DNA of 39,569 nucleotides from CAYQLK01 sp964426075 (GCA_964426075.1 CAYROP010000005.1:1-39569), one strand, 5' to 3'. Shown: positions 23,133 to 31,355, numbered from the stretch's first letter. Numbers and translations: made by a program. The notes: generated by a model not told the origin, from the sequence alone.

Positions 23133-24731
23133 ATGAGTGAAGTATTAAGAGCTAAAGGAAGGGAGCCAGAACTGGGGGCAGTAAATGAAATTGATGAAGT
23201 GGAATCGTGGGCGCCAAGGTATGTGCCTGAGGATTGGGATGAAGATGAGAGGGCTTTGTTGGAGCCTTTTTTTAGCAATCTCGATAGTCCGGTTTTTGTG
23301 ATTAAGAATATGCCAGAGGAAGTGGTTGCGGCAATTTCTTCCAGAGTTTCTAGAGCCGAACCTTCGATTAGGCGTGTTTTTTGGAATGAATATATTAAGC
23401 CGATTTTGGCAACAGACCAAGGTAGTCAAATGATTGATTCGATTACTCATTTAAAGAATGGTGGAATGGAAAGAGTTGCTAATAGTGACAGGGCAAGAGT
23501 TTTTTTTAGAACTTGGCTTGCTGAATATGGAGATGATTCGATTGCAGAAATGGGTAATTTGCATTTAGGAATTGAAGGTATTAGTCAAATTGCGGTTAAA
23601 GAGGTAGAAGATGTCAGGATAGGTTTGTCGCCAATTGAAAAATCCAGCCGTTATGTGAAATTTGGTCAGCAAGTGGATGACAAATATCAATATGTGGTGC
23701 CAGATGAAATTGCCAAACTTGGTCCGCCATCGGGGATGGAACAAGACGGAGTGGAAATGTATGTTGAGTTAGTAGATCTGCTTTATGAAACATATGTTGA
23801 ACAAAATCCAATTTTGGCCGAAAGACTAAAAACACTTTTTCCAAAAGGTAATGATGAGAGTCAAACAGTTTGGCGTAATACTTTAAGAGCTAAAGCCTTT
23901 GATGTTTTAAGAGCTTATTTGGTTGGCGCAACACAAACAACTGTGGCTGTTTCGGCAAACGCTAGGGCTTTGGAGGGATTGGTAAATAGATTGTATGCAT
24001 CAAAACTTACAGAGTTACGTTGGTTAGGCAAACAGGTTCATCAAGAGGTTAAGAAAGTAACTCCGTCGTTACTAACTAGACCAGGGACAATAAGAGGTCA
24101 ACAGCAACAAATATATCTTGAGAATCTAGATGACACAGCCGAATATTGGGCTAGTGAAGTAGTTGATAATTTGGAGATAGGCCATGATCAAGCTGGTGTT
24201 GAACTAATTGATGTTGAAGATGAAACTCAAGCTCAGATTAAACTGACTGCACAATTAATGTACAAAAAAACATCAGGTGTAACTTTAAAACAGCTTAGAC
24301 AAGCTGCCAGTGATATGGGTGAGGAAAAAAGAAAAGCTTTAATTGACAGTTTTTTGAGTTTAAGAAAAATTAGNNNNNNNNNNNNNNNNNNNNNNNNNNN
24401 NNNNNNNNNNNNNNNNNNNNNNNNNNNNNNNNNNNNNNNNNNNNNNNNNNNNNNNNNNNNNNNNNNNNNNNNNGCTTCAAAAGTAAGATGGACGGTTAGG
24501 ATGAGTTTGAGGGAATTGTATTGGATTTGTGAATTGAGAAGCGGGATGCAGGGGCATCCAGATTATCGAAAGATGGCACAAGAAATGTATGAAAGAGTAA
24601 GAGAAGTTCATCCAAGTTTGGTGGAAAAAATGATGGTTGATATGAATGATTATGATCTTGCCAGAAGAGAGTCTGAAAAGAGGACCGAGCAAAAACTTTC
24701 CGCCTTGACGGGAGAGGTGAAATTAGATTAA
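23133..24731 (+). CDS. thyX: ThyX-like flavin-dependent thymidylate synthase, tandem-domain form, interrupted by gap
   Basis: About 532 codons including 100 N (24374-24473). The first ThyX-like half covers residues 100-335: GDDSIAEMGNLHLGIEGIS, then VRIGLSPIEKSSRY (161-174), then TVAVSANARALEGLVNRLY. The ThyX signature RHRxxSxxExSxRY is only partly kept: S, E, S, R, Y are present but the leading RHR is not. A second half follows (YKKTSGVTLKQLRQAASDMG, gap, SKVRWTVRMSLRELYWICELR), resembling a second ThyX C-terminal part. The frame is kept across the gap only if its true length fits. Context (dcd-dut-tmk) argues strongly for dUMP methylation. Confidence 0.8.
   Translation: MSEVLRAKGREPELGAVNEIDEVESWAPRYVPEDWDEDERALLEPFFSNLDSPVFVIKNMPEEVVAAISSRVSRAEPSIRRVFWNEYIKPILATDQGSQMIDSITHLKNGGMERVANSDRARVFFRTWLAEYGDDSIAEMGNLHLGIEGISQIAVKEVEDVRIGLSPIEKSSRYVKFGQQVDDKYQYVVPDEIAKLGPPSGMEQDGVEMYVELVDLLYETYVEQNPILAERLKTLFPKGNDESQTVWRNTLRAKAFDVLRAYLVGATQTTVAVSANARALEGLVNRLYASKLTELRWLGKQVHQEVKKVTPSLLTRPGTIRGQQQQIYLENLDDTAEYWASEVVDNLEIGHDQAGVELIDVEDETQAQIKLTAQLMYKKTSGVTLKQLRQAASDMGEEKRKALIDSFLSLRKIXXXXXXXXXXXXXXXXXXXXXXXXXXXXXXXXXXASKVRWTVRMSLRELYWICELRSGMQGHPDYRKMAQEMYERVREVHPSLVEKMMVDMNDYDLARRESEKRTEQKLSALTGEVKLD
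24374..24473. other. Assembly gap of 100 N inside thyX
   Basis: Exactly 100 N, a placeholder of unknown true length. It removes the part of the second ThyX-like half where its signature motif would be expected. Confidence 0.98.
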
Positions 24732-24741
24732 TATCTGAGCC

Positions 24742-24750
24742 TGTTATAAA
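24742..24750 (+). promoter_or_regulatory. Extended -10 promoter of rpsB-tsf
   Basis: TG-T-TATAAA (24742-24750), just after the thyX stop. A second possibility is TTGACG (24705-24710), 18-base spacer, TAATAT (24729-24734), overlapping the thyX end. Confidence 0.55.
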
Positions 24751-24773
24751 TAAATCACACTCGAGTCTTGTAT

Positions 24774-24814
24774 TCTCCTAACTACAGATTGGCTCGGGGA
24801 GGTAAAAAAGGAGA
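24774..24814 (+). promoter_or_regulatory. rpsB leader with possible Shine-Dalgarno sequestration
   Basis: TCTCCT (24774-24779) is complementary to the Shine-Dalgarno AGGAGA (24809-24814) and alternatively to GGGGAGG (24796-24802). Two mutually exclusive hairpins are therefore possible in front of rpsB. S2 is known to regulate rpsB-tsf in other bacteria. Confidence 0.35.
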
Positions 24815-24823
24815 TTAAAATAT

Positions 24824-25588
24824 ATGTCAGACACAAAAAGATCTGCTACAGTTAGCGAGCAGGAAATAGGTTTGGAAGATTTGCTAGAAGCAGGGGTTCA
24901 TTTCGGTCATCAGGTCCGTAGGTGGAATCCGCAGATGGCTCAGTATATTTATGGTGCCCGTCAGGGTGTGCATGTTATTGATTTGGGAGCTTCATTAGAG
25001 GGACTTAAAAAGGCAATGGATTTTGCGGAAAAGATCGGAAGTGAAGGTAAAACAATTGTTTTTGTTGGAACTAAAAAGCAGGCTCAAGATATTGTTAAAA
25101 CTGAGGCATCTTCAGTTGGTGCTAGTTATATGACCGAGCGCTGGATCGGTGGAATTTTGACTAACTGGGATGAAGTCTATAAAAATATTAAGAAACTTCG
25201 TAAGCTCAAAGTACAAAAAGAAGAGGGTGAGTTTAAAAAATTAACCAAAAAAGAACAGTTGTTTATTGATCGAGAAATTGAAGGATTAACTCGTTCATAT
25301 GGTGGAGTTGAAACTTTGGACAAAATTCCAGATGCGATTTTTGTTAGCGACGCCCATCGCGAAACAATTTCTATGAAAGAAGCAAACAGAATGAATGTTC
25401 CAGTGATTGCGATTTGTGACACTAATTCCGATGTTAGATTGGTGAGCTATCCGATTCCTGGTAATGATGATGCGATTAAGTCGTTGAAAGTTCTTACTTC
25501 AAAAGTAGCACGCGCTTATGGTCAGGGCAAAATGCAATTTGAAAAAAATAAAGCGAAAGTAGTAGCAAGTCAAAAAAAGGAGGAATAA
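24824..25588 (+). CDS. rpsB: Ribosomal protein uS2
   Basis: 254 aa. S2 blocks include LLEAGVHFGHQVRRWNPQMAQYIYGARQGVHVIDL, VGTKKQAQDIV, ERWIGGILTNW, and PDAIFVSDAHRETISMKEANRMNVPVIAICDTNSDVRLVSYPIPGNDDA. S2 binds at the 30S head-body junction. A good Shine-Dalgarno (AAGGAGA, 24808-24814) precedes the ATG. Followed after one base by tsf, the conserved pair. Confidence 0.98.
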   Translation: MSDTKRSATVSEQEIGLEDLLEAGVHFGHQVRRWNPQMAQYIYGARQGVHVIDLGASLEGLKKAMDFAEKIGSEGKTIVFVGTKKQAQDIVKTEASSVGASYMTERWIGGILTNWDEVYKNIKKLRKLKVQKEEGEFKKLTKKEQLFIDREIEGLTRSYGGVETLDKIPDAIFVSDAHRETISMKEANRMNVPVIAICDTNSDVRLVSYPIPGNDDAIKSLKVLTSKVARAYGQGKMQFEKNKAKVVASQKKEE

Positions 25589-25589
25589 A

Positions 25590-26051
25590 ATGAGTGATTA
25601 TTCAGTTAGTGATTTAAAGGCAATTAGAGAAGCAACTGGGGCTGGTGTCGCGGAAATAAGACAGGCCTTAATCGATTCCAATGGAGATGTAGAAAAAGCA
25701 AAAGGAATTTTGAAAGAAAAGGGATTATCAAAAGCTGATAAAAAAAGTGATCGAACAACTAACCAGGGTGTGGTTGAAACATATAAACACATGGGTGGAA
25801 AAGTTTCGGTTATTGTTGAGGTTTTGTGTGAGACTGATTTTGTGGCTCGAACAGAGGATTTTCAGGAACTAGCTCGTGAAGTAGCAATGCAAGTTGCGGC
25901 AATGAACCCAAAAGATAAAAAAGAATTGCTAGCTCAAGCATATATTCGCGATTCTGCTCAAACGATTGAACAATTAGTTAAAGCAAAAATAGCCAAGCTT
26001 GGAGAAAATATTCAAATTGGTAAATTTGCTAGAATTGCTCTTGGAGAATAA
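25590..26051 (+). CDS. tsf: Elongation factor Ts, short form
   Basis: 153 aa, much shorter than E. coli EF-Ts (283) and near the short Thermus-like forms. The N-terminal UBA-like domain SDLKAIREATGAGVAEIRQALIDSNGDVEKAK leads to the core motif VSVIVEVLCETDFVARTEDFQELAREVAMQVAAM, the EF-Tu contact region. The second core subdomain and the coiled-coil found in longer forms are missing. It acts as guanine nucleotide exchange factor for EF-Tu. A Shine-Dalgarno (AAAGGAGG) lies at the end of rpsB. A hairpin terminator follows directly. Confidence 0.95.
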   Translation: MSDYSVSDLKAIREATGAGVAEIRQALIDSNGDVEKAKGILKEKGLSKADKKSDRTTNQGVVETYKHMGGKVSVIVEVLCETDFVARTEDFQELAREVAMQVAAMNPKDKKELLAQAYIRDSAQTIEQLVKAKIAKLGENIQIGKFARIALGE

Positions 26052-26087
26052 TACTCTTTTTAGAAGAGTATTGGTTTTGGGGTTTTT
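26050..26087 (+). terminator. Terminator after rpsB-tsf
   Basis: AATACTCTT (26050-26058) pairs perfectly with AAGAGTATT (26064-26072), loop of five, followed by a G-interrupted T-rich tail. The stem starts inside the tsf stop codon. Confidence 0.7.
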
Positions 26088-26098
26088 AACGATACAAT
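26071..26098 (+). promoter_or_regulatory. Promoter of frr, nearly leaderless
   Basis: -35 TTGGTT (26071-26076), 16-base spacer, -10 TACAAT (26093-26098). The ATG is at 26107, eight bases after the -10. The -35 overlaps the 3' arm of the tsf terminator. Confidence 0.5.
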
Positions 26099-26106
26099 AA
26101 TTAATA

Positions 26107-26655
26107 ATGAACGAACAGGAATATAAAGAAAAATTTGATTCAGCTATTAACCACCTTAAGGTTGAGCTTGGTCAAATCAGGACTGGACGAGCAACGCCTA
26201 GTTTGGTCGAGAATATCAAAATTAATGTTTATGATACCTATATGCCAATTGTGGAATTGGCGACCGTGTCAGTGACTGATCCTAGATCACTTTTGATTTC
26301 GCCTTGGGATAAAACTATTGTTGAAAAGGTTGCTAAGGGTATTACTGATGCGGGAACGGGTTTGTCGGCGGCAGTAGATGGAGAGAATATAAGAATTAAT
26401 ATTCCACCTTTAACCCAAGAAAGGCGTGAAGAGTTTACGAAGATTGTTGCACAAAAATCAGAAACAGCAAAAGTAGCAGTTCGACAGATTAGGCACGATT
26501 TTGTAGAAAGAATTCGTAAACAAAAAGATGATGGTGAGATTAGTGTTGATGATGAAAAAAGACTGCACGAAAAACTAGATGAAGTCGTTGGATCTTACAA
26601 TAATCAAATTGACGAACTAAGGGATGCAAAGTCTGAGGAGTTAATGACTGTTTAA
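26107..26655 (+). CDS. frr: Ribosome recycling factor
   Basis: 182 aa, standard length. Family blocks are HLKVELGQIRTGRATPSLVENIKINVYDTYMPI (domain I to II), ATVSVTDPRSLLISPWDKTIVEKVAKGI, and RINIPPLTQERREEFTKIV; the C-terminal helix is complete. With EF-G it splits post-termination ribosomes. No Shine-Dalgarno is visible and the promoter lies so close that the mRNA may be leaderless. pyrH, often upstream, is absent here. Three bases separate it from the next gene. Confidence 0.97.
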   Translation: MNEQEYKEKFDSAINHLKVELGQIRTGRATPSLVENIKINVYDTYMPIVELATVSVTDPRSLLISPWDKTIVEKVAKGITDAGTGLSAAVDGENIRINIPPLTQERREEFTKIVAQKSETAKVAVRQIRHDFVERIRKQKDDGEISVDDEKRLHEKLDEVVGSYNNQIDELRDAKSEELMTV

Positions 26656-26658
26656 TTT

Positions 26659-27762
26659 ATGGAAATGATTATCTCGATTATTGCTTTTATTTTTGTTTTG
26701 ACTGCTCTAGTTATGGCTCATGAGTTGGGTCATTTTTGGGTGGCGAGAAAAAATAAAATTAAAGTTGAAGAATTTGGATTAGGTTTACCGCCAAGGATTT
26801 GGGGTAAAAAATATAAAGGAACCTTGTATTCAATTAACTGGTTGCCTTTTGGAGGATTTGTTAGGTTGTTAGGGGAAGATAGTGAGGGAGCGGATTTAAA
26901 AAAGAAAGGTAGTTTTTATTTGGCACCAGCCAAAACACGAGCGGCAGTGGTGGTTGCTGGTGTGGTCGTTAATTATTTTATTGCAGTAATTTTATTGTAT
27001 ATAGTTTTGATTGGAAGCGGTTTTAAGTTTAGTGTACCTCAGATCGTTGAGCATAATTTTAGATTTGCAAATAATTCAACAGAGGTGGTTTTGGCAGAGT
27101 TTACAGACGATTCTCCATTAAAGTCTGCTGGACTAGAACAAGGAGATGTGGTTAAAAAAATAAATGGTTTGGAAGTTGGTAGTGCTGAGTTTTTGAGTGA
27201 ACAAATTAAAGCCTCTGATTTAAATTTGGACTTGGAAGTAAAAAAAATTGATGGTGAGATTATGCCTGTCCAGGTAGTGCCATTAGAAAAAGATGGGAAG
27301 AAAATTCTTGGGGTATATTTAGCAGAACAATCTGTGATTACTTATGAAGGGTTTTGGCAGAGAGCATTTTCTGGTGTAAGTCATAGTATTAATTTGGCTG
27401 AATATTCGGCAAAAGTAATGGGAACATTGATTGGTTCTGCGTTTAAAAGTGGTGATTTTGAACCAGTGTCTCAAGGTGTTGCTGGTCCCGTTGGAATTGC
27501 TCAATATACAAAGATAGCAATAGATTTTGGTTGGATGGCGTTTATCCAACTGATCGCATTATTGTCACTTAATTTGGCAATGGTAAATATTTTACCGATA
27601 CCTGCACTTGATGGTGGAAGATTTTTCTTTATTCTTGTTGAGATGGTAACCAAAAAAAGAGTTGGTGCAAAATTCGAAAGAATTGTTCATACTGTTGGTT
27701 TTGCAGTGTTAATTGCATTAACGTTTGTAGTTACTGCAAACGATATATTTAAGTTACTCTAA
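26659..27762 (+). CDS. rseP: RseP-type intramembrane zinc metalloprotease (M50, PDZ)
   Basis: 367 aa. The zinc motif HELGH (21-25) is in the first transmembrane helix. The sequence RLLGEDSEGADLKKKGSFYLAPAKTRAAVVVAGVVVNYF is the membrane-reentrant region. One PDZ domain follows (about 140-215, LKSAGLEQGDVVKKINGLEV). The third ligand is in NILPIPALDGGRFFFILVEMV. RseP homologues cut anti-sigma factors and remnant signal peptides. The context frr-rseP-proS is the common bacterial order, with cdsA, dxr and uppS missing. Confidence 0.94.
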   Translation: MEMIISIIAFIFVLTALVMAHELGHFWVARKNKIKVEEFGLGLPPRIWGKKYKGTLYSINWLPFGGFVRLLGEDSEGADLKKKGSFYLAPAKTRAAVVVAGVVVNYFIAVILLYIVLIGSGFKFSVPQIVEHNFRFANNSTEVVLAEFTDDSPLKSAGLEQGDVVKKINGLEVGSAEFLSEQIKASDLNLDLEVKKIDGEIMPVQVVPLEKDGKKILGVYLAEQSVITYEGFWQRAFSGVSHSINLAEYSAKVMGTLIGSAFKSGDFEPVSQGVAGPVGIAQYTKIAIDFGWMAFIQLIALLSLNLAMVNILPIPALDGGRFFFILVEMVTKKRVGAKFERIVHTVGFAVLIALTFVVTANDIFKLL

Positions 27763-27768
27763 ATTAGA

Positions 27769-28983
27769 ATGAGATATAGTCATTTTTTAGGTAAAACAAG
27801 AAGAGAAGCGCCAGCTGGTGAATTATCTTTGAACGCCAAACTTCTTGAACAGGCGGGATATGTTAATAAACTTTCTGCTGGAGTTTATAGTTATCTACCT
27901 CTAGGTAAAAGAGTGATTGATAAGATCGCACAAATTATTCGAGAAGAAATGAATGCCGTGGGCGGACAGGAAATTTTTTTACCAGCTCTTCATCCAGCTG
28001 ATAATTGGAAAGCAACTGGAAGATGGGAGACATTTGATGTTTTGTTTAGATTAAAAGATGTGTCAAAAAAGGATCTAGCATTAGGACCAACTCATGAAGA
28101 GGTTCTGTATCCTTTGATGAAAGCTTATGTAAAAAGTTACAAGGACTTGCCGTTGTCTGTTTATCAAATACAGACTAAGTTTCGTGATGAATTGCGAAGT
28201 AAATCGGGATTATTAAGAGGCAGAGAGTTTTTGATGAAAGATTTGTATAGTTTTCATTCTAATCAAAAAGATTTGGATGAATATTATGAACGGGTGGTAA
28301 TTGCTTATAAAAATATTTTTAACAGGGTCGGAGTTAAGGCAATATTTACCGATGCGTTGGGTGGAACTTTTTCGCACAGGTCTCATGAATTTCAAGTTGA
28401 GACTAGTTCTGGAGAAGACACAGTTTATTACTGCGAAAAATGTGACCATGGTTGGAATAAAGAGGTAGTTGATGAGGACAAAATGGATACGGAAAAATGC
28501 GTTAAGTGTCAGAGTGAACTTGTTGAACTAAAGTGCAGTGAGGTAGGAAATATTTTTAAGTTGAATTCCAAATATTCAGAAGATTTTGATTTTAAGTTTG
28601 CTGATGAATCTGGAGAAAACAAATTAGTGATTGCTGGGTGCTACGGGCTTGGGGTTTCGAGATTAATGGGGGTAATTGCCGAGGTTTTTAATGATGAGCT
28701 TGGACTTTGTTGGCCAGAAAATATTGCTCCGTATAAATATCATTTAATAAATTTGTCTAATGATTTAGACCGAGCTGAGAAAATATATAAGAAGCTATCT
28801 GAAAAAGATTTGGTTTTGTATGATGATAGATCCGATTCGGTGGGGGTCAAGTTTAAAGACGCTGATTTGATTGGGTTGCCATATAGAATAGTGGTGTCTG
28901 ATAAGTTGAATAGTGATGAGGTAGAGATAAAAGATAGGGTGTCTGCTAGCCCAAGAATAGTTAGTGAGAATAGCTTATCTTAA
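27769..28983 (+). CDS. proS: Prolyl-tRNA synthetase, compact form without editing insert
   Basis: 404 aa compared with about 570 in standard bacterial ProRS. Class II motifs are present: LPLGKRVIDKIAQIIREEMNAVGGQEIFLPAL (motif 1), TKFRDELRSKSGLLRGREFLMKDLYSF (motif 2), and GCYGLGVSRLMGVI (motif 3). Between motifs 2 and 3, where the 180-residue INS editing domain normally sits, there is only a short ribbon with CEKC (222-225) and CVKC (244-247). A C-terminal anticodon-binding domain follows (YHLINLSNDLDRAEKIYKKL). Charging should work but cis-editing of Ala-tRNA-Pro is lost. It lies six bases after rseP. Confidence 0.95.
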   Translation: MRYSHFLGKTRREAPAGELSLNAKLLEQAGYVNKLSAGVYSYLPLGKRVIDKIAQIIREEMNAVGGQEIFLPALHPADNWKATGRWETFDVLFRLKDVSKKDLALGPTHEEVLYPLMKAYVKSYKDLPLSVYQIQTKFRDELRSKSGLLRGREFLMKDLYSFHSNQKDLDEYYERVVIAYKNIFNRVGVKAIFTDALGGTFSHRSHEFQVETSSGEDTVYYCEKCDHGWNKEVVDEDKMDTEKCVKCQSELVELKCSEVGNIFKLNSKYSEDFDFKFADESGENKLVIAGCYGLGVSRLMGVIAEVFNDELGLCWPENIAPYKYHLINLSNDLDRAEKIYKKLSEKDLVLYDDRSDSVGVKFKDADLIGLPYRIVVSDKLNSDEVEIKDRVSASPRIVSENSLS

Positions 28984-28988
28984 TAAGC

Positions 28989-29016
28989 TTTACTTTAATT
29001 CTAATAAATATATAAT
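28989..29016 (+). promoter_or_regulatory. Promoter of tig
   Basis: -35 TTTACT (28989-28994), 16-base spacer, perfect -10 TATAAT (29011-29016). It shows that the in-frame TTG at 29016 lies upstream of the transcript start and cannot be the initiation codon. Confidence 0.65.
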
Positions 29017-29051
29017 TGGTCACCGCTAGCTATAAAAAGAAAGGAAAAAAT

Positions 29052-30131
29052 ATGTATACAGTAAAAAAAGAAGGTTTAACACTTACAGCAACAGTCGTAA
29101 TTGACGCTAAAATTTTTGATGAAAAAAGACTAGTTGCGATCAAAGATTTAGGTCGGAATATTGTTATTGATGGATTTAGAAAAGGCCAAGCTCCTGTTAA
29201 TTTATTAGAATCAAAAATTGATAGTAATAAAATTTTGGACAAAGCTTTGAGTTTAATTTTGCCTGATGTATTAAAAGAAATATTAGAGAAGGAAAAATTT
29301 ACGCCTCTTACTTATCCACAAATTAGTTTAACCAAAGTTGCAGCAGGTAATGATTTGGAATTTAATTTGGTATTTACATTACCGCCAGAAGTAAACTTAG
29401 GCGATTACAAATCGATAAGAGTTAAAAAGGCTGAAATTGAATCTGTTCCGGATGAAAAAATTACTCAGTCAATATTAAATATATTTGAAGCAAGGAAAAA
29501 AGAAGGATCAACAAAAGAAGAAAATGTGATTTATGGGGCAGATGGAAAAAAATTGTCGGGTTTTAGCTACACAGAGCCTAATGATGAGTTTGCAAAAAGT
29601 TTAGGGGCAAGAGACCTTCCGCACTTAAAAGAATTAGTTAAGTCTGATCTAGAAGAGATTGCTTTGACAGAAGCGGAAAGAAAGTTTGAAACTGATTTGT
29701 TTAAAAAGTTGACTGATATTAGTACTGTTGAGGTTCCTGATATTTTAGTTGAAGATGAGTTAAATAGAATGGTTAGTCGTGCTCAGACTGATTTAAGTAG
29801 AGCTGGTATTAAGTTTGAGGATTACCTAAAAGAGGCAAACAAAACGCTTGAACAATTAATGACAGATTGGAAGCCTCAAGCAAAAAATAATGTTGAAGTT
29901 CAATTAATATTGGGTGAGGTTGGGAAAAGAGAAAATATCGAAGTGGGTAGTGATGAATTAGAATCAGCAATGTCAGAAACAGATCCAACTAAACTTGATG
30001 ATCAGACCAGAACTGATATGGAGAATTTTACTCGTTATGCAATTTTTCAGACCAAAACTTTAAAGTTCTTAAAAGACATTGCTTTGTCTAAACCTGAATC
30101 AACAAAAGTCGAGAAGGCTAAAAAGGCTTAA
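29052..30131 (+). CDS. tig: Trigger factor, form lacking the FKBP (PPIase) domain
   Basis: 359 aa compared with about 430 in the family. The N-terminal ribosome-binding domain is intact, with GFRKGQAP (41-48), the L23-docking signature GFRxGxxP. After NLGDYKSIRVKKAEI a linker of only about 30 residues (RKKEGSTKEENVIYGADGKK region) leads straight to the C-terminal chaperone helices (LPHLKELVKSDLEEIALTEAERKF), so the FKBP-like domain is missing. Start chosen at ATG 29052 with AAGGA (29041-29045) in front; 12 upstream codons from TTG were rejected. The stop shares one base with the next ATG. Confidence 0.88.
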   Translation: MYTVKKEGLTLTATVVIDAKIFDEKRLVAIKDLGRNIVIDGFRKGQAPVNLLESKIDSNKILDKALSLILPDVLKEILEKEKFTPLTYPQISLTKVAAGNDLEFNLVFTLPPEVNLGDYKSIRVKKAEIESVPDEKITQSILNIFEARKKEGSTKEENVIYGADGKKLSGFSYTEPNDEFAKSLGARDLPHLKELVKSDLEEIALTEAERKFETDLFKKLTDISTVEVPDILVEDELNRMVSRAQTDLSRAGIKFEDYLKEANKTLEQLMTDWKPQAKNNVEVQLILGEVGKRENIEVGSDELESAMSETDPTKLDDQTRTDMENFTRYAIFQTKTLKFLKDIALSKPESTKVEKAKKA

Positions 30132-30961
30132 TGAACAAAAAAAGAACCATAGTTACTCATATTAATCCAGATTTGGATGGGATTCCTGCGATTTGGTTGC
30201 TTAAAAAATACGACCCTGCTTATAAGGATGCGGAAGTAAGGTTTGTGCCTGCTGGAAGTCGATGGGAAGAGGGTGATCCAGAATTCACAACCCACGTTGA
30301 TACTGGAGGTGGAATATACGACCATCATGATTCTGACGAGTTTACTTGCGCTGCGAAGCTTGTATGGGAGGATCTAAAAAAAAGATTTTCGTTGCAGGAT
30401 GAAGCAATGGACAGAATGATCGAGATTATTACGCAATATGATCATGCTCACGAAAATTTGTGGCCAGAGCCTAATTCTGATCGCTATGATTTTTCTTTAT
30501 ATTCAATTCTGACTGGGTGGAAAATGTTAAACCCATCTAAGTACTATGAGTATATTGAGTGGACCATTCCAGCACTTGAAGCGATTCATAAGGTTTTACA
30601 AGAAAAAGTATTGGGTGAAAAAGCCTTAAAAGAAGGAAAAGAGTTTGAGTGTCCGTGGGGTAAGGCTATTGTTTGCGAGACTTATAATGACAGTGTATTG
30701 GATATTGGTATGAAGCAGGGGTATGCGCTTGTAATTAGAAAAGATCCGGTCAAGGGGCTTGTTCGTATTACTGGTTCGACTCCACATGGAGTTGATTTAA
30801 CCAAGGCTTATGAGAGTATCGTGGAGCTTGATCCAACTGCAGACTGGTTTTTACATGCTTCCAAAGTGTTGTTAAGGAATGGGAGTTCGAGAAATCCCAC
30901 AATGAAACCGACAAAATTAAATTTGGATAAGATTATTTCTTTAATTAATAATTCTAAATAG
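30131..30961 (+). CDS. DHH-superfamily phosphoesterase-like protein
   Basis: 276 aa. The N-terminus TIVTHINPDLDGIPAIWLL matches DHH motif I (HxDxDG type, here NPDLDG). HVDTGGGIYDHHDSDEFTCAAKLVWE gives the aspartate and the DHH motif itself (residues 65-67). The order and spacing fit metal-dependent DHH phosphohydrolases, but the C-terminal half is not a recognisable DHHA1 domain. The substrate is unknown (nucleotides or short oligonucleotides are common in the superfamily). It is translationally coupled to tig by a TAATG overlap. Confidence 0.6.
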   Translation: MNKKRTIVTHINPDLDGIPAIWLLKKYDPAYKDAEVRFVPAGSRWEEGDPEFTTHVDTGGGIYDHHDSDEFTCAAKLVWEDLKKRFSLQDEAMDRMIEIITQYDHAHENLWPEPNSDRYDFSLYSILTGWKMLNPSKYYEYIEWTIPALEAIHKVLQEKVLGEKALKEGKEFECPWGKAIVCETYNDSVLDIGMKQGYALVIRKDPVKGLVRITGSTPHGVDLTKAYESIVELDPTADWFLHASKVLLRNGSSRNPTMKPTKLNLDKIISLINNSK

Positions 30962-31000
30962 TTTTTAAAACCAAAAAACTTGTATTAGAATTAAGGTATG

Positions 31001-31009
31001 TGCTACAGT
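31001..31009 (+). promoter_or_regulatory. Possible extended -10 promoter of the HIT-rpsU unit
   Basis: TG-C-TACAGT (31001-31009), with TTGTAT 18 bases upstream of the hexamer as a weak -35. The HIT ATG is 20 bases downstream. Confidence 0.4.
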
Positions 31010-31028
31010 AGGCAACTCGAAAAATAAC

Positions 31029-31355
31029 ATGGACGATAGCTGTATTTTTTGTAAGATATCATCTAAACAGATTGAAACAGACATAGTTTTTGAGTCCGAT
31101 AATGTTATTGTTTTTCATGATCGAGAACCGTCAGCAGAAAAACATTTTTTGGTTGTGCCCAAAAAACACATTGTAAATTTTTTGGATTTGACTGAAAAAG
31201 AATTAGTTTGGGAGATGGATGAGATTATGAGAAAATTAGTAATTGATAATAATTTGGACAGCTCAGGTTATAAAGTGCTGTTTAATGGTGGATATTATCA
31301 ACATGTTCAGCATGTGCATTGGCATTTGTTGGGCGGTAAAATGTTAAACAATTAA
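31029..31355 (+). CDS. HIT family protein (histidine triad nucleotide-binding)
   Basis: 108 aa. CIFCKI near the N-terminus (zinc-type HIT), VPKKHIVNFLDL in the middle and the triad HVQHVHWHLLGG near residue 95, with the catalytic central His. HIT hydrolases act on nucleoside phosphoramidates such as AMP-lysine. HIT genes next to rpsU and yqeY are a recurrent bacterial arrangement. 73 bases with two inverted repeats separate it from rpsU. Confidence 0.93.
   Translation: MDDSCIFCKISSKQIETDIVFESDNVIVFHDREPSAEKHFLVVPKKHIVNFLDLTEKELVWEMDEIMRKLVIDNNLDSSGYKVLFNGGYYQHVQHVHWHLLGGKMLNN

Noticed and set aside
29016..29051. TTG start for trigger factor 12 codons upstream
   Set aside because: The codon overlaps the last base of the -10 box; ATG 29052 has a Shine-Dalgarno and starts at the normal family position.
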